In this document: piece after piece, positions 52,445-61,854 of the stretch
Layout: each line of letters begins with the position of its first letter
Position numbering within the stretch: position 1 is the first letter of the stretch
Source of the DNA: JAFALK01 sp036500605
Lineage (GTDB): Bacteria; Pseudomonadota; Gammaproteobacteria; Burkholderiales; Burkholderiaceae_C
DNA length: 64,000 nt
Assembly: GCA_036500605.1 (NCBI GenBank)
Contig: DASYBU010000002.1
Coordinates: 62,001 to 126,000, forward strand
Direction of reading: 5' to 3'
Notes under the pieces: generated by a model
The model's database searches: none
What the model saw: only the letters and a program-made list of their open reading frames with translations
Told to the model about the DNA's origin: nothing
Position numbers and translations under genes: made by a program

Positions 52445-53438
52445 CAGCCTCGCCCGGGTGCGGACCCCGCCTCAATTCAAAGCCGGCCAGATGGGACACC
52501 TGCTCAGCAAATCCCGACCAGCCCGGCTGTTGCGCGGCGTAGGGCTGGCTCTGCGCCAGCCGCTCGGCCAAGGTGTGACCGGCCAGGCGCACGAGGGCTT
52601 GTCCATCACCGGTCGGCTGCTTCGTGATGAAGATGACGGCGCCCAGCTTCAGCGTCGTGGGCGCGACGCGGCCCCAAGCCTTGTCGCGCATGTCGATCTC
52701 GAATTTCTCGACCCCGCTGCGGCGGCGGATCACCGGCGAGTGCTGGATCCAATCGCGCACGGCAGCGTCCTCGAAGAACGGCAGGGCATCACTGCGCAGA
52801 TGCAGGAAGTTGGCGACACCGGCCGTGCGCAGGCTCTCGGGCTCCACAAAGGCGGCGTCCTCTGTCAGGAAGTCGAGCCCTTGCAGGAACGCATGCGCCG
52901 ACAGCGTGGATTTGCCCGCACCGCTTTCGCCGACCAGCAAGGCGCCGACGCCGTTCAGGCCCACGCAGCCGGCATGCAGGGGCACCAGTTGCTGCGTGCG
53001 GCAGGCCAGCGTGAAGACGGCGAATTCGAGCAGCTCGTAGCGCGCGTGATACGGGAAGAAGCGCGACAGCTCAGGCGAGAAGCTCACGAGGGCGCTGCGG
53101 GTCGACGGGCAAACCCAGGACAGGTTCTCGGCGTCCATCACCGCGCCGAAGAAGCCGGCGCCGCCTTGCATGCGCGCAAGCGGAGGTTCGGGACGTTCGC
53201 CCAGCCCGGCAAGGCTCGGTTCCCCCGCCATCAAACGAAGGCGCACTTGCAGCAAGGGCGCGGGCTTGAGCACTTGCGCAGGCAGGCCGGCATAGGCCTG
53301 GTCGACAAGGTCCAGCAACTCGGGCGCGTCGGCGAGGAACTCAAAACGCGCGCCCAGCACGCTGAGCTCGCGCCGGAAGGCCGCGGGCTGGTGCTCGCCG
53401 AAGGGGTCAGCCTGATGGCTTTCGAAGTTGGGTTTCAT
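52398..53438 (-). CDS. HPr-kinase-like P-loop protein
   Basis: A 346-residue protein from ATG 53438. The P-loop LLVGESGAGKSTLSAHAFLQ lies at about 165-184, preceded by LVPLHAGCVGLNGVGA, and followed by FLTEDAAFVEP, the HprK-type arrangement. The first 150 residues are a non-catalytic domain also seen in HprK-related kinases of exopolysaccharide and lasso-peptide clusters. The usual partner PTS protein HPr is not encoded here, so the phospho-acceptor is unknown. It is divergent from a nucleotidyltransferase gene with 26 bases between the starts, and its own end overlaps the radical SAM gene. Confidence 0.82.
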   Translation of the reverse strand: MKPNFESHQADPFGEHQPAAFRRELSVLGARFEFLADAPELLDLVDQAYAGLPAQVLKPAPLLQVRLRLMAGEPSLAGLGERPEPPLARMQGGAGFFGAVMDAENLSWVCPSTRSALVSFSPELSRFFPYHARYELLEFAVFTLACRTQQLVPLHAGCVGLNGVGALLVGESGAGKSTLSAHAFLQGLDFLTEDAAFVEPESLRTAGVANFLHLRSDALPFFEDAAVRDWIQHSPVIRRRSGVEKFEIDMRDKAWGRVAPTTLKLGAVIFITKQPTGDGQALVRLAGHTLAERLAQSQPYAAQQPGWSGFAEQVSHLAGFELRRGPHPGEAARALRQALQDLTSAP

Positions 53439-53464
53439 GGTTGTTGAAGAGATGAGGAAATCAA

Positions 53465-54688
53465 ATGCCTGAGCAATCACGCCTGCCGCCCACGCGCGAG
53501 ATCGGCGCCGCGCTGCGCAAGACCACCGAGCGGCTGGCCCGCGAATTGGCAACGCCCACCGAGGAAGCGCCGACGTGGACCGACTTCGAGTGGCGCGCCG
53601 CGATGGCCGCCGCCGTCATGCACGGCGTGAGCGCCTTGCTGGCGAACCGTCTGCGTTGGCGTGGGCCGGCGTTCTGGGAGGCTTTTCTGGCCGAGCAGAA
53701 GACGCAGGGCCTGCTGCGGCAGCAGCGCGTCGAGGCCTTGCTGGCACGCACGCACACGGCGGCCGAGCAGGCGGGCTTGGGGCTGCTCGCCCTGAAGGGT
53801 TCGGCGCTGCTGGGCCTGAAGCTGTACGAAGCGGGCGAGCGACCGATGAGCGATATCGACCTGCTGGTGCGTGAAGAGGATTTCGAGGCGGCGGCAGGGC
53901 TGCTCGAATCGCTGGACTACGAGCGCGACCTGATGAGTTGGAAGCATCTGAACCTGGTGCCGCGCGGCATGCCCGACATGCCGCATCTCGGCGAACATGT
54001 GGAGAACCCGATCAAGTTCGATCTGCACACGCGCGTGCTCGAACGCCTGCCGGTGCATGAAGTCGTGATCACGGCGCAGACCTTTCCGCCGCAATTGCGT
54101 GCCGGCCTGAATGCCTACCCCTCCAAGGTCGCCCTGATGCGGCACCTGCTGCTGCATACGGCCGGCAATCTCTGCGTGAAGTCGGTTCGCCTGATCCAGT
54201 TGCAGGACATCGCCCGCCTGGCCCGGGTGATGAGCTCCACCGAGTGGGAATCGCTGATCGCGAGCACGCCCGAGATGGGCTGGGCACTCCCGCCGCTCGA
54301 TCTGGCGAACCGCTATTTCGAGGGCAGCATCCCGGACTTCGTCATCGCCGGCTTGCAAGCCGCCTGTCCGCTCTGGCTGCGCCGCTCCCTGCAAAGACAG
54401 AGCTTGGCCGACGTGTCCTTGTCCAAGATGAACATCCCGGCCTTCCCGGGTCTTGAGTGGTCGCGTTCGCCGGCCGAGGCCCTGGAACTCGCCCTCAAGC
54501 GCGTCTTCCCCAATCGCGAGACGCGCGCAGTGGCCCAGTCCTTCTCCACGCTGCCGCCGGCCCGATTGATCTCGGACTGGAACGGCCGATCCCAGCTGTG
54601 GAAGATCCTGAGTTGGGTCTTCGTGCGCCCGCCGCGGGTGTCCACCCTGTACTCCGTGCGCCTGGCCCTCGACTATCAAGCGCAATGA
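53465..54688 (+). CDS. Nucleotidyltransferase-family protein (NTP_transf_5)
   Basis: A 407-residue protein of the uncharacterised nucleotidyltransferase family often found with HprK-like kinases. The core is LLALKGSALLGLKLYEAGER then PMSDIDLLVREEDFEAA, with the D-x-D of the active site at about residues 135-137. Downstream blocks are KFDLHTRVLERLPVHEVVI and ALMRHLLLHTAGNLCVKSVR. A GAGGAA ribosome-binding site lies 5 bases before the ATG. The adjacent HprK-like gene is a recurring partner in such clusters. Reaction and substrate are not established for the family. Confidence 0.88.
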   Translation: MPEQSRLPPTREIGAALRKTTERLARELATPTEEAPTWTDFEWRAAMAAAVMHGVSALLANRLRWRGPAFWEAFLAEQKTQGLLRQQRVEALLARTHTAAEQAGLGLLALKGSALLGLKLYEAGERPMSDIDLLVREEDFEAAAGLLESLDYERDLMSWKHLNLVPRGMPDMPHLGEHVENPIKFDLHTRVLERLPVHEVVITAQTFPPQLRAGLNAYPSKVALMRHLLLHTAGNLCVKSVRLIQLQDIARLARVMSSTEWESLIASTPEMGWALPPLDLANRYFEGSIPDFVIAGLQAACPLWLRRSLQRQSLADVSLSKMNIPAFPGLEWSRSPAEALELALKRVFPNRETRAVAQSFSTLPPARLISDWNGRSQLWKILSWVFVRPPRVSTLYSVRLALDYQAQ

Positions 54689-54690
54689 TT

Positions 54691-55821
54691 TCAAGGCGAG
54701 CTCACCTGTCGATACAGCGCCTCGAACAGCGCGGCCGTGCGATCGGCATCGTCGTGCAAGGCGCAGCGCTGCGCCTCGGCAGCGAGCTGCAGGCGCAAGC
54801 CCTCGTCCTCATGCAGCCGCGCGATGGCCTTGAACAAGGCCAGACCGTCGCCCACTTTGACGGCCAATGCCGCCGGCGGCGATTGCAAGGCCCACTCGGC
54901 CAGATGCCCAACCACCGTGCCCACGCTGGGCACGCCCAGCACGGCCGCCTCCAGCACCACGAGCGGCCCGGTCTCGTGCAGCGAAGAGATCACGCAGACA
55001 TGCGCACGCGCCATCAGCGGCCACAGCTGCGCCTGTGTCATGAAGCCGTGAAAGCAGATGTGCTCCGCCAGGCCCAGCTGCCGCGCCTGCGCCTGGATCG
55101 CGCCGTGCAGCGTGTCCTCGCCCACCAGGTCCAGCCGGAAGTCGACGCCGCGTGCCATCAGGATCCGCAGCGCCTGCAGCAGCGTGGATTGGTCCTTCAC
55201 GAGATTGAGGCTCGCCACGTGGACCAGGCGCAGCGGCGCGCCGGCCCCGCGGCGAACCGGCCGTTGCGGCGACCAGTCGTGCAGATCCACGCCGAGCGGC
55301 ACGCGCAGCGCCTGGCGCCCGTATGCGGCGATCTGTGTCAACACGGGTTCGCTGGCCGCCGTCACCACCGTGGCCCGGCGCAGCACCCAGGCTTCCTTCA
55401 AGCGGCCGCGCCAGCTCAGCAGGCCGCCGTAGCCGATGTTGGGCAAGGCCACGAGTTCACCACCGGCGATATGCACGAGACTGGGCAAGCCGAGCACGCA
55501 TGCGGCCAGCACGCTCACCCAGCCGCCGGTGCCGGACCAGATCGCGTGGACCAATGCGAAGCGGCCACGCCGGTGCTCGCGCCGGATCTCGGCAAGACAA
55601 CGCCACCAGATCGGCAGCGCGCCTTGCGTGCCGATGTTGTGGATGTGCGCGCCGTGCAGCATCCATTGCGCGGCCGCGGCCTCCTGCCGGAACGCGAACA
55701 CATGCACCTCATGTTGAGCGCTCAAGCGCTTCAGCAAGGCCAGCAAGGCCGGCACCACCCGCACCTCGCCCGAGCGATCGACGCCGCCGGGCACCACCAG
55801 CGCGATCTTCATCTTCATCAT
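54691..55821 (-). CDS. GT4-family glycosyltransferase
   Basis: A 376-residue GT-B glycosyltransferase starting MMKMKIALVVPGGVDRSGEV at 55821 (GGAG lies 10 bases upstream). The N-terminal domain has the acceptor-side glycine motif, and the C-terminal domain has LVHVASLNLVKDQSTLLQAL and the E-x7-E nucleotide-sugar motif HETGPLVVLEAA (about 281-292). It probably adds a sugar to a lipid-linked intermediate on the cytoplasmic face of the inner membrane. It converges with the nucleotidyltransferase gene with 2 bases between the stops and diverges from the methyltransferase gene with 17 bases between the starts. Confidence 0.9.
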   Translation of the reverse strand: MMKMKIALVVPGGVDRSGEVRVVPALLALLKRLSAQHEVHVFAFRQEAAAAQWMLHGAHIHNIGTQGALPIWWRCLAEIRREHRRGRFALVHAIWSGTGGWVSVLAACVLGLPSLVHIAGGELVALPNIGYGGLLSWRGRLKEAWVLRRATVVTAASEPVLTQIAAYGRQALRVPLGVDLHDWSPQRPVRRGAGAPLRLVHVASLNLVKDQSTLLQALRILMARGVDFRLDLVGEDTLHGAIQAQARQLGLAEHICFHGFMTQAQLWPLMARAHVCVISSLHETGPLVVLEAAVLGVPSVGTVVGHLAEWALQSPPAALAVKVGDGLALFKAIARLHEDEGLRLQLAAEAQRCALHDDADRTAALFEALYRQVSSP

Positions 55822-55838
55822 TGAAAACCACTCCGACC

Positions 55839-56669
55839 ATGCCAGCCACACACGACCTGCGAGCCCAACTGCTCGACACCCAGCAAGCCTTCGACAGCGT
55901 GGCCGCCGACTACGACGGCCCGCGCGGCAACAACGAGGCAATCCAGGACATGCGCAGCGAGATGTGGCGCTGGCTCGATGCCAGCTTCCCGCAGCCGAGC
56001 CGCCTGATCGACCTGGGTTGCGGCACCGGCCTCGACGCGGTGCGCATGGCGGGGCTCGGCCATCAGGTGGCCGCCACCGACTGGTCCCCGCAGATGGTTG
56101 AACGCACGCGCGATCGCGCCGCGAAGGCCGGCGTGCAAGACCAGGTGCAGCCCGTGAACATCGGCGCGCATGAGCTGCACCATCTGGCGGGCAGCGTGCC
56201 CTTCGACGGCGCCTACTCGAACCTCGGCCCGCTCAACTGCGTGCCCGACCTGAGCGTCGTCTCGCGCGAGTGCGCACGGCTGCTCGCGCCGGGCGGCGCG
56301 CTGGTGTTCACGGTGATCGGCCGCTACTGCCCGTGGGAGGTCGTTCACTACGCGCTGCAACGCCGCTGGACCCGCCTCAAGGTGCGCTTCGCGCGCGAGC
56401 TCGTCGCGGTCGGCATGAACAAGCGGACGATCTGGACGCACTACTACACGCCGCGCGAGTTCTACGCCGCTTTCGACGATCGCTTCACACTCGAGACCGT
56501 GCGCGGCCTGTGTCTCTTTGCGCCACCGCCGTACCTGACGTGGGTGAAGGAGCGCGCCCCGCGCCTCTACGCCGCGCTGTGGTGGCTGGACCGGCGCGTG
56601 GCCGGCTGGCCGCTGCTGAGGAATGCAGGCGATCATTTTCTGATCGTGATGCGCAAGCGCGCCCACTGA
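55839..56669 (+). CDS. Class I SAM-dependent methyltransferase
   Basis: A 276-residue methyltransferase. The SAM-binding motif I is RLIDLGCGTGLDAVRMAG (about 51-68), followed by the acidic loop VAATDWSPQMVERTRD and motif IV FDGAYSNLGPLNCVPDLSVV. The C-terminal part has AFDDRFTLETVRGLCLFAPP. I start at ATG 55839; the in-frame open region upstream lies inside the divergent gene. It could O-methylate a sugar or lipid of the same pathway. Its end overlaps the flippase gene by 37 bases on the opposite strand. Confidence 0.88.
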   Translation: MPATHDLRAQLLDTQQAFDSVAADYDGPRGNNEAIQDMRSEMWRWLDASFPQPSRLIDLGCGTGLDAVRMAGLGHQVAATDWSPQMVERTRDRAAKAGVQDQVQPVNIGAHELHHLAGSVPFDGAYSNLGPLNCVPDLSVVSRECARLLAPGGALVFTVIGRYCPWEVVHYALQRRWTRLKVRFARELVAVGMNKRTIWTHYYTPREFYAAFDDRFTLETVRGLCLFAPPPYLTWVKERAPRLYAALWWLDRRVAGWPLLRNAGDHFLIVMRKRAH

Positions 56670-58060
56670 AGTTCGGCGGCCCAGGGGTGGCCGCTCAGGC
56701 GCACGGCCGCGTACCAGGCGATCAGCGCAGCAGGCAGAGTCCAGGCCAGCAGCCAGGGCACCGGCGTCTCGCGCGGCAGTGCCTGCTTGAGCGCGAGCAC
56801 CATAACGCCGCAAGCCAGCGTCACGAGCAGGCTGGGCGCCTGCGAATGCCACAGCGCGCCCAAGCTGCCGCCGAGATAGCGCTGATGGAGATGGAGCTGA
56901 ACCGGCGCAGCCACCAGGGCCGCCAGCACGAGCAGGCCGGCAAACGCCGCAACACCGTTCCCGAAGCACAACAGCACCAGCAGCACGCGCGCCAGGGCGG
57001 TGACCATCACCGGCAGGCCCGCCACGCCCGGCCGGCCACTGGCCGTCAGCGCTGCGGCCTGAAAGTTGAACAGGGCCGCCAGCGCAGCCAGCAAGGCCAG
57101 CGGCGCGATGGCCGGCACACTGTCCAGCCAGCGAGGGCCGAACAACAGCGCGGTGATTTCGTGGCCCAGCAGCGCGATCACCATCAATGCAGGCCAGGCC
57201 ATGCCAGTCAGCAAGGCCGTCACATGGTTCACGCGTTCGGCCAGCGCAGCCCGGTCATGATGGGCGCGTGCCAGCTGGGTCAAGGCACCAAAATTGATGG
57301 CGTCGCCAGTCAGTGCGGCGAAAAGGTTAGCGCTGGCATTGGCGCGGCCCAGCAGGCCCACGTCGGCCGGCGAGCCGAGCTTGCCGAGCAGCAACTGAGG
57401 CAAGGCATTGTTGAGCGCGTTCAAGGCGCTTCCGGCCAGCGATCCCAGGCCGAACCTCAGCAGGCCCGCCCAGCGCCCGAACGAGGGCCGCCACCGCCAG
57501 CCCTCGGGGCGCAGCGGCACATAGGCGAGGCTGGTGACCCCCATCGTGATCAGTTGGGCCCACGCCAGGCTCATGGCGCCGAAGCCCGCCAGCGCCAGGC
57601 TCACGCTGCTCACGGCAAACGCCACGGTTCCGACACGTGAGATGTAGGCGATCCGCGCAGCGGCGAACTCGCGTTGCTTGAGCGCCGCCTGCACGATGCT
57701 GAACGGCAGGATCGCCGTGCCCAGGGCCAGCACCTGCAACACCGGGCCCACCTCACCGAGCACGAAGCCGATCGCAAACAGCACGATGGCCACGGCAAGG
57801 CAGCTGCAGCACAAGAGGCCATAGGCCGCGCGAATCTTCTCCGCGCTCAGATCGTCCTCGCGCTGCAGATAGGCCGTGACCCCGACATCGCGGAACACCT
57901 GCGCCACATTGGCGATCACCGAGGCCAGCGCGAACAGCCCCATCTCGTGCGGCGAGAGCAGCCGCGCCAGCAGGATCGCCACCACGAAGTTGACGGCGCC
58001 GGCCCCGGCGGACGAGGCCAGGTTGATCAGGAAGGCGGCACGGAAACGCGCGGCGTCCAT
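56633..58060 (-). CDS. Wzx-like flippase (MOP family oligosaccharide transporter)
   Basis: A 475-residue polytopic membrane protein with about 12-14 hydrophobic helices. The start is typical of the Wzx/RfbX-like group: FLINLASSAGAGAVNFVVAI, ARLLSPHEMGLFALASVIAN, VFRDVGVTAYLQREDDLS. It would flip an undecaprenyl-linked oligosaccharide across the inner membrane, and so links the glycosyltransferases here to surface polysaccharide export. No Wzy or Wzc gene is in the window. It lies 6 bases after the second glycosyltransferase gene in the transcript. Confidence 0.9.
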   Translation of the reverse strand: MDAARFRAAFLINLASSAGAGAVNFVVAILLARLLSPHEMGLFALASVIANVAQVFRDVGVTAYLQREDDLSAEKIRAAYGLLCCSCLAVAIVLFAIGFVLGEVGPVLQVLALGTAILPFSIVQAALKQREFAAARIAYISRVGTVAFAVSSVSLALAGFGAMSLAWAQLITMGVTSLAYVPLRPEGWRWRPSFGRWAGLLRFGLGSLAGSALNALNNALPQLLLGKLGSPADVGLLGRANASANLFAALTGDAINFGALTQLARAHHDRAALAERVNHVTALLTGMAWPALMVIALLGHEITALLFGPRWLDSVPAIAPLALLAALAALFNFQAAALTASGRPGVAGLPVMVTALARVLLVLLCFGNGVAAFAGLLVLAALVAAPVQLHLHQRYLGGSLGALWHSQAPSLLVTLACGVMVLALKQALPRETPVPWLLAWTLPAALIAWYAAVRLSGHPWAAELQWARLRITIRK

Positions 58061-58066
58061 GATCGC

Positions 58067-59164
58067 TCAGCCTCGCGCCAGCTCAAGGTAGGCCGCGTGT
58101 AGCTTGCGCCCCAGGGCCGACGGCGACAGTTCGCGGTCAAACCAGGCGCGCGCCTTGGCGCGCTGCTCGGCCTGCGATTGCGCCTGCAGATCCAGCAAGG
58201 CCCCGCACAGGGCCTGAGCATCGCCGCAAGGCCACAGGCGGCCGATGCCGCCGTTCGCCGTCATGGCGCGGAAGGAAGGGATGTCAGTCACCAGCGGCGG
58301 CAGCCCGCAGGCCAGCGCCTCCATCACCGCATAGCCGGAGCCCTCGCGATGGCTGCCCAGCACGAAGAAGTCGGCGGCGTTCATCAGCGTCTCGATCCGT
58401 GCGTGGGGCTGCGGCCCCAGCAGATGGACGCGGCCGCGCAGGTTCGGATCGGCCGCAATGCGCGCCTGCACCTCGGGCATCAGCGGCGCCGTGCCGTAGC
58501 AGCACCACAGCTGCAGACCCGGCAGCTCGCGCGCGGCGAGGCTGACCGCCTCCAGCACGGGCAAGGGATCCTTGTTGTCGTCCAGGTGCCCGACCCAGAG
58601 CAGCGCCGGCTCGCCGTGAATGCCGCTGTCGCGGCGCGCCGCAGCGCGGTCCTGCGGCCTCCAGCGGCAACTCGACTCGGGCATCTCGATCACGCGCGTT
58701 CGTTCCGTCAGCAAGCCCAGGCGCTGAAACGGCCGCGCCTGGTCCGCCGCGCAGAAGAACACCGCCCGCGCCGCCGCAAAGCCGCGCCGTGCCAGTTGCC
58801 AGCGCCAGATGCGCCGCGGCACACCGTCTTTGTGATCCTGCAGGACGATCGGGATGCGCGGCGCCAGCGCATGCAAGGCGAGCGTCTCGCGCATGAATCC
58901 CAGGCCCGAGACATGCAGCACGTCGGGCCGCGTCTCGGCAATCAGGCGGCGCAGGGCCGGCTCGTCGAGCGGCAAGAAGCGATAGCTGACGCCGTTGCGC
59001 TCGAACTGCGCGTGATGCGTGCTCGCCTGGATCACCGTCACCCGCGCGCCCGCAGCGGCCGGCGCCTCGGCCACCTCGGCGAGCGTGGGCCAGTCCTGAA
59101 GCAGCTGTTCCGGGCGGCGCTGCTGCAGGTCGCTGAAGAAACTGATCTGGGCAACGTGGACCAT
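58067..59164 (-). CDS. GT4-like glycosyltransferase 2
   Basis: A 365-residue GT-B glycosyltransferase. The N-terminal half has MVHVAQISFFSDLQQRRPEQ, PDVLHVSGLGFMRETLALHA and IVLQDHKDGVPRRIWRWQ. The C-terminal half has LLWVGHLDDNKDPLPVLEAV, LHLLGPQPHARIETLMNAAD and the E-x7-E motif SHREGSGYAVMEALACGLPP (about 270-289). It may act in sequence with the glycosyltransferase at 54691-55821. The gene is 6 bases from the B12 radical SAM gene, within a compact minus-strand run. Confidence 0.9.
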   Translation of the reverse strand: MVHVAQISFFSDLQQRRPEQLLQDWPTLAEVAEAPAAAGARVTVIQASTHHAQFERNGVSYRFLPLDEPALRRLIAETRPDVLHVSGLGFMRETLALHALAPRIPIVLQDHKDGVPRRIWRWQLARRGFAAARAVFFCAADQARPFQRLGLLTERTRVIEMPESSCRWRPQDRAAARRDSGIHGEPALLWVGHLDDNKDPLPVLEAVSLAARELPGLQLWCCYGTAPLMPEVQARIAADPNLRGRVHLLGPQPHARIETLMNAADFFVLGSHREGSGYAVMEALACGLPPLVTDIPSFRAMTANGGIGRLWPCGDAQALCGALLDLQAQSQAEQRAKARAWFDRELSPSALGRKLHAAYLELARG

Positions 59165-59170
59165 GAACGA

Positions 59171-60676
59171 TCACAAGGCCGAGAGTTGCGGATCCCAGAG
59201 GCGCACGAAACGCTTGAGCAGATCGAGCTCCCAAGGCTGGTCATAGCGGCGCAAGCCGTAGCGCCAGGTGGCGGCACCGCGCAAGGCCAGCTTCTGCCAG
59301 GCCGGCGCGCGGACATCGGTCAGCGTCGGGAAGCGGCAGCCGAGCACGGTCCTGAAATCATGGATGCGTTGACGCAGACTTTCGCTGACCCACGGCGCAT
59401 CCTTGTGGCACCAGTAGTCGACCCACTGCGGCGCGGCCCAGCCCTCGGCGCTGTCCGGGAAGACGAGATCGCGCGGCAGGCCCGAGGTGTTGATCGGCAG
59501 CGGCTTGCGGCCCTCGATCGCATGGCGACGCGGCGGCAGCGGCGTGTTGATGTGCAGCATGATCTCGGTCGCCGGATGCAGGCGCTTGATGCGGCGGATG
59601 AACTCGAAGGTGCGCTCGGTCTCGCCCTCGGGGTCATGCGGCGGCGCGAGCATGAAGGACAGCTCGGGCACCACGCCGTTGGCGCGGCATTTCTCGACCA
59701 CGGCCAGCGTCTGGTCGGCGCTCGTGCCCTTGCGCATGTCGTGCAGCACCGTGTCGTTCGGCGACTCGGCGCCGATGTACGCCATACGCAAACGGCTCTT
59801 GCGCACCAGGGCCCACGAGCTCTCGGACAGGCCCAGCAGCGCGTCAGCTCTCGCATAGCACCACCAGGGCATTTCGACGCGCGCCAGCACCTCGAGCAGC
59901 GGCACCATGTCGACCTCGCGGTCGAAGAAATTGTGGTCGTAGAACTGCACCGAGTCGGCGCCGAAGCGCGTCTTCAGATGGAGCAGATCCTGTTCCAGCC
60001 GTTCGGCCGTCGGCAGGCCAGTCTTGCCCTTGAACAGCGCCGCGACACCGCAGAAGGTGCAGCGATAACGGCAACCGAGCGCGGCCTGGTAGCCGGTCGT
60101 GCGGCGGCCCAGGTAGCTGCGCGAGAGGTATTGCTCGGGTCGATCGAGCAGCTCGTAGTTGATCGCATGGACCAGGCTCTCCTTCGAGAACACGCGGTCG
60201 CGGTTGTGAACGAACTGCGAGCCCTCGCGCCACGAGAGGCCCGTGATCTCGCGCAGCGCATCGGACTGCGCACCGTCGAAATGCGCCGTCAGCAGCTCGA
60301 TCAGCCCGGCCTCACCCTGGCCGCGCAGCACGTAGTCGACAAAGCTGCTGGTGAGTGAGGCATCCGGGCAGATGGTCGGGAAGTAGCCGCCCCAGATGAT
60401 GGCCACCCGCGGAGCAACGGCACGGATCGCCTTCGACACCGCAATCGCCGCCGGCAGTTGCGGGCCGCCCATCACGCTGATGCCCACGGCGTCGAAGGCC
60501 TCGCCGCGCAGGGCCGCCGTCGCCGTGGCGACGAAATCGTGATCGACATTGCCGTCGATGATCCGCGTGCTGAAATCCGCCTCGTTCAAGGCCGTGGCCA
60601 GGTTCATCACCGCCAGCGGGAAGCGCGCGTTGCTGGTGATGGTCGGATTGACCAGGAGGATGCGGCGCTGGCTCAC
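59171..60676 (-). CDS. B12-binding-domain radical SAM protein 2
   Basis: A 501-residue enzyme. Residues 1-150 resemble a cobalamin-binding domain (RILLVNPTITSNARFPLAVM, FDAVGISVMGGPQLPAAIAV, VAIIWGGYFPTICPDASLTS). The radical SAM motif CRYRCTFC gives C202, C206 and C209. Downstream blocks are FGADSVQFYDHNFFDREVDM, YIGAESPNDTVLHDMRKGTS and INTPLPPRRHAIEGRKPLPI. Other members methylate, cyclise or rearrange lipids and natural products. Its start overlaps the amidohydrolase stop by 4 bases, so these two enzymes are translationally coupled. Confidence 0.9.
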   Translation of the reverse strand: MSQRRILLVNPTITSNARFPLAVMNLATALNEADFSTRIIDGNVDHDFVATATAALRGEAFDAVGISVMGGPQLPAAIAVSKAIRAVAPRVAIIWGGYFPTICPDASLTSSFVDYVLRGQGEAGLIELLTAHFDGAQSDALREITGLSWREGSQFVHNRDRVFSKESLVHAINYELLDRPEQYLSRSYLGRRTTGYQAALGCRYRCTFCGVAALFKGKTGLPTAERLEQDLLHLKTRFGADSVQFYDHNFFDREVDMVPLLEVLARVEMPWWCYARADALLGLSESSWALVRKSRLRMAYIGAESPNDTVLHDMRKGTSADQTLAVVEKCRANGVVPELSFMLAPPHDPEGETERTFEFIRRIKRLHPATEIMLHINTPLPPRRHAIEGRKPLPINTSGLPRDLVFPDSAEGWAAPQWVDYWCHKDAPWVSESLRQRIHDFRTVLGCRFPTLTDVRAPAWQKLALRGAATWRYGLRRYDQPWELDLLKRFVRLWDPQLSAL

Positions 60677-61854
60677 GAGACGGCCTCCGTCATGCGGTGC
60701 GGATGGTGTTGAAGATCGAGGCCGGCTTCCTGGATCACCGCCGCCCGCAGGGCAGCCACCAGCTCGGCGGCCAGCAGCTTGGCGTGGCCGTCGACCTGCA
60801 CCGGCACGAGCGCGTCACCCACGCCGAGTTCATCGCCCAGATCAGGATCGGCGTAGCGCGGCTCGCCATCGATCAGCACGAGACGCACGTCGGCGCGCGT
60901 GGCCCGCGACAAAGCGATGCCTGACTGCAGCACCAGCACGTCGGCCCCTTGCCCGCAGCCCAGGCCGCCGCGATCGCGCAGGCCCAGCAGCGCCGCGGCG
61001 CGACCGGTGACCAGCGCTTCGAGACGCGCTTCGTTCCAGCCCGAGCACTCGCGCGCCAGGGCCAGCTCGGCCAGCAGATCACGCTCGCCGCTGATGCGTG
61101 AATCGCTGCCGAGCGCCAGGCGCGTCTGGCGCGACAGCGTCTCCGCGCTCAGCGTGCGGCCGAACAGATGCAGGTTCGATCCCGGGCACCAGACCAGCCC
61201 GCCGCCGGCCTGGTTCAGGCAGCGCTGCTGCGCGGCATCGAGCGCCAGGCCATGCACAAGCACGGTGTCAGGCCCGATGCAGCCCAGGGCATCGAGCCGG
61301 TCGAACTCGGCCGCCGCTTCCGCACCGATGCCTTCGGCCGCGTGGATGATCCACGGCTGCTCGGGCGGTGTCTCGCGTTGCGAGGCCTGCACCGCGGCCT
61401 CGCCCTGCAAGGCCAGCGAATGCGCCCAGCCGTAGCGGCTCAGGACGCGGACCGGAAATCCCGGCGCGGCCAGCTCGTCGTAAAACGGATCGTGATGCGC
61501 GACCGTCGTCACGCCGCTGAGCAGGTTCTTGAGGCCGCCGATCAGAAGGCGCTGCGCGCGCGGCACGGCGGCGTTGGCGAGCAACTGCGCATCGGTGGCG
61601 CGGCGCGGGTCGATGTCATCGCTCCACTGGTTTGCATGCTCGTACCGCTCGCGGTACTTGAGCCGAGGCAAGGCGTTGAGCTGCAGATGGTCGTGCGCAT
61701 TGATCAGGCCCGGCAGCAGGCGCCCACCGCGCAGGTCGACATGGCGATCACCGTCGCGCGGCAAGGGGTCGGCAATGCGACCGGCCTCCACGCGCAGGCT
61801 TGCCGGCCGGCCCAGCGCGTCGCGGCCGTTGAAGAGGTACAGACTCTGCTTCAT
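60673..61854 (-). CDS. Amidohydrolase-family metal-dependent hydrolase
   Basis: A 393-residue amidohydrolase. Metal ligands are likely in LLPGLINAHDHLQLNALP, an H-x-H/D motif variant with HDH (about 54-56), then VTTVAHHDPFYDE (about 115-127), PWIIHAAEGIG (about 166-176) and the Asp of LALGSDSRISGERDLLAEL (about 259-277). It is of the ATZ/TRZ or guanine-deaminase-like type and would hydrolyse a C-N bond such as a deamination. It is coupled at both ends: its start overlaps the methyltransferase stop (ATGA) and its stop overlaps radical SAM 2. Its substrate is probably an intermediate in the cluster's own pathway. Confidence 0.85.
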   Translation of the reverse strand: MKQSLYLFNGRDALGRPASLRVEAGRIADPLPRDGDRHVDLRGGRLLPGLINAHDHLQLNALPRLKYRERYEHANQWSDDIDPRRATDAQLLANAAVPRAQRLLIGGLKNLLSGVTTVAHHDPFYDELAAPGFPVRVLSRYGWAHSLALQGEAAVQASQRETPPEQPWIIHAAEGIGAEAAAEFDRLDALGCIGPDTVLVHGLALDAAQQRCLNQAGGGLVWCPGSNLHLFGRTLSAETLSRQTRLALGSDSRISGERDLLAELALARECSGWNEARLEALVTGRAAALLGLRDRGGLGCGQGADVLVLQSGIALSRATRADVRLVLIDGEPRYADPDLGDELGVGDALVPVQVDGHAKLLAAELVAALRAAVIQEAGLDLQHHPHRMTEAVS

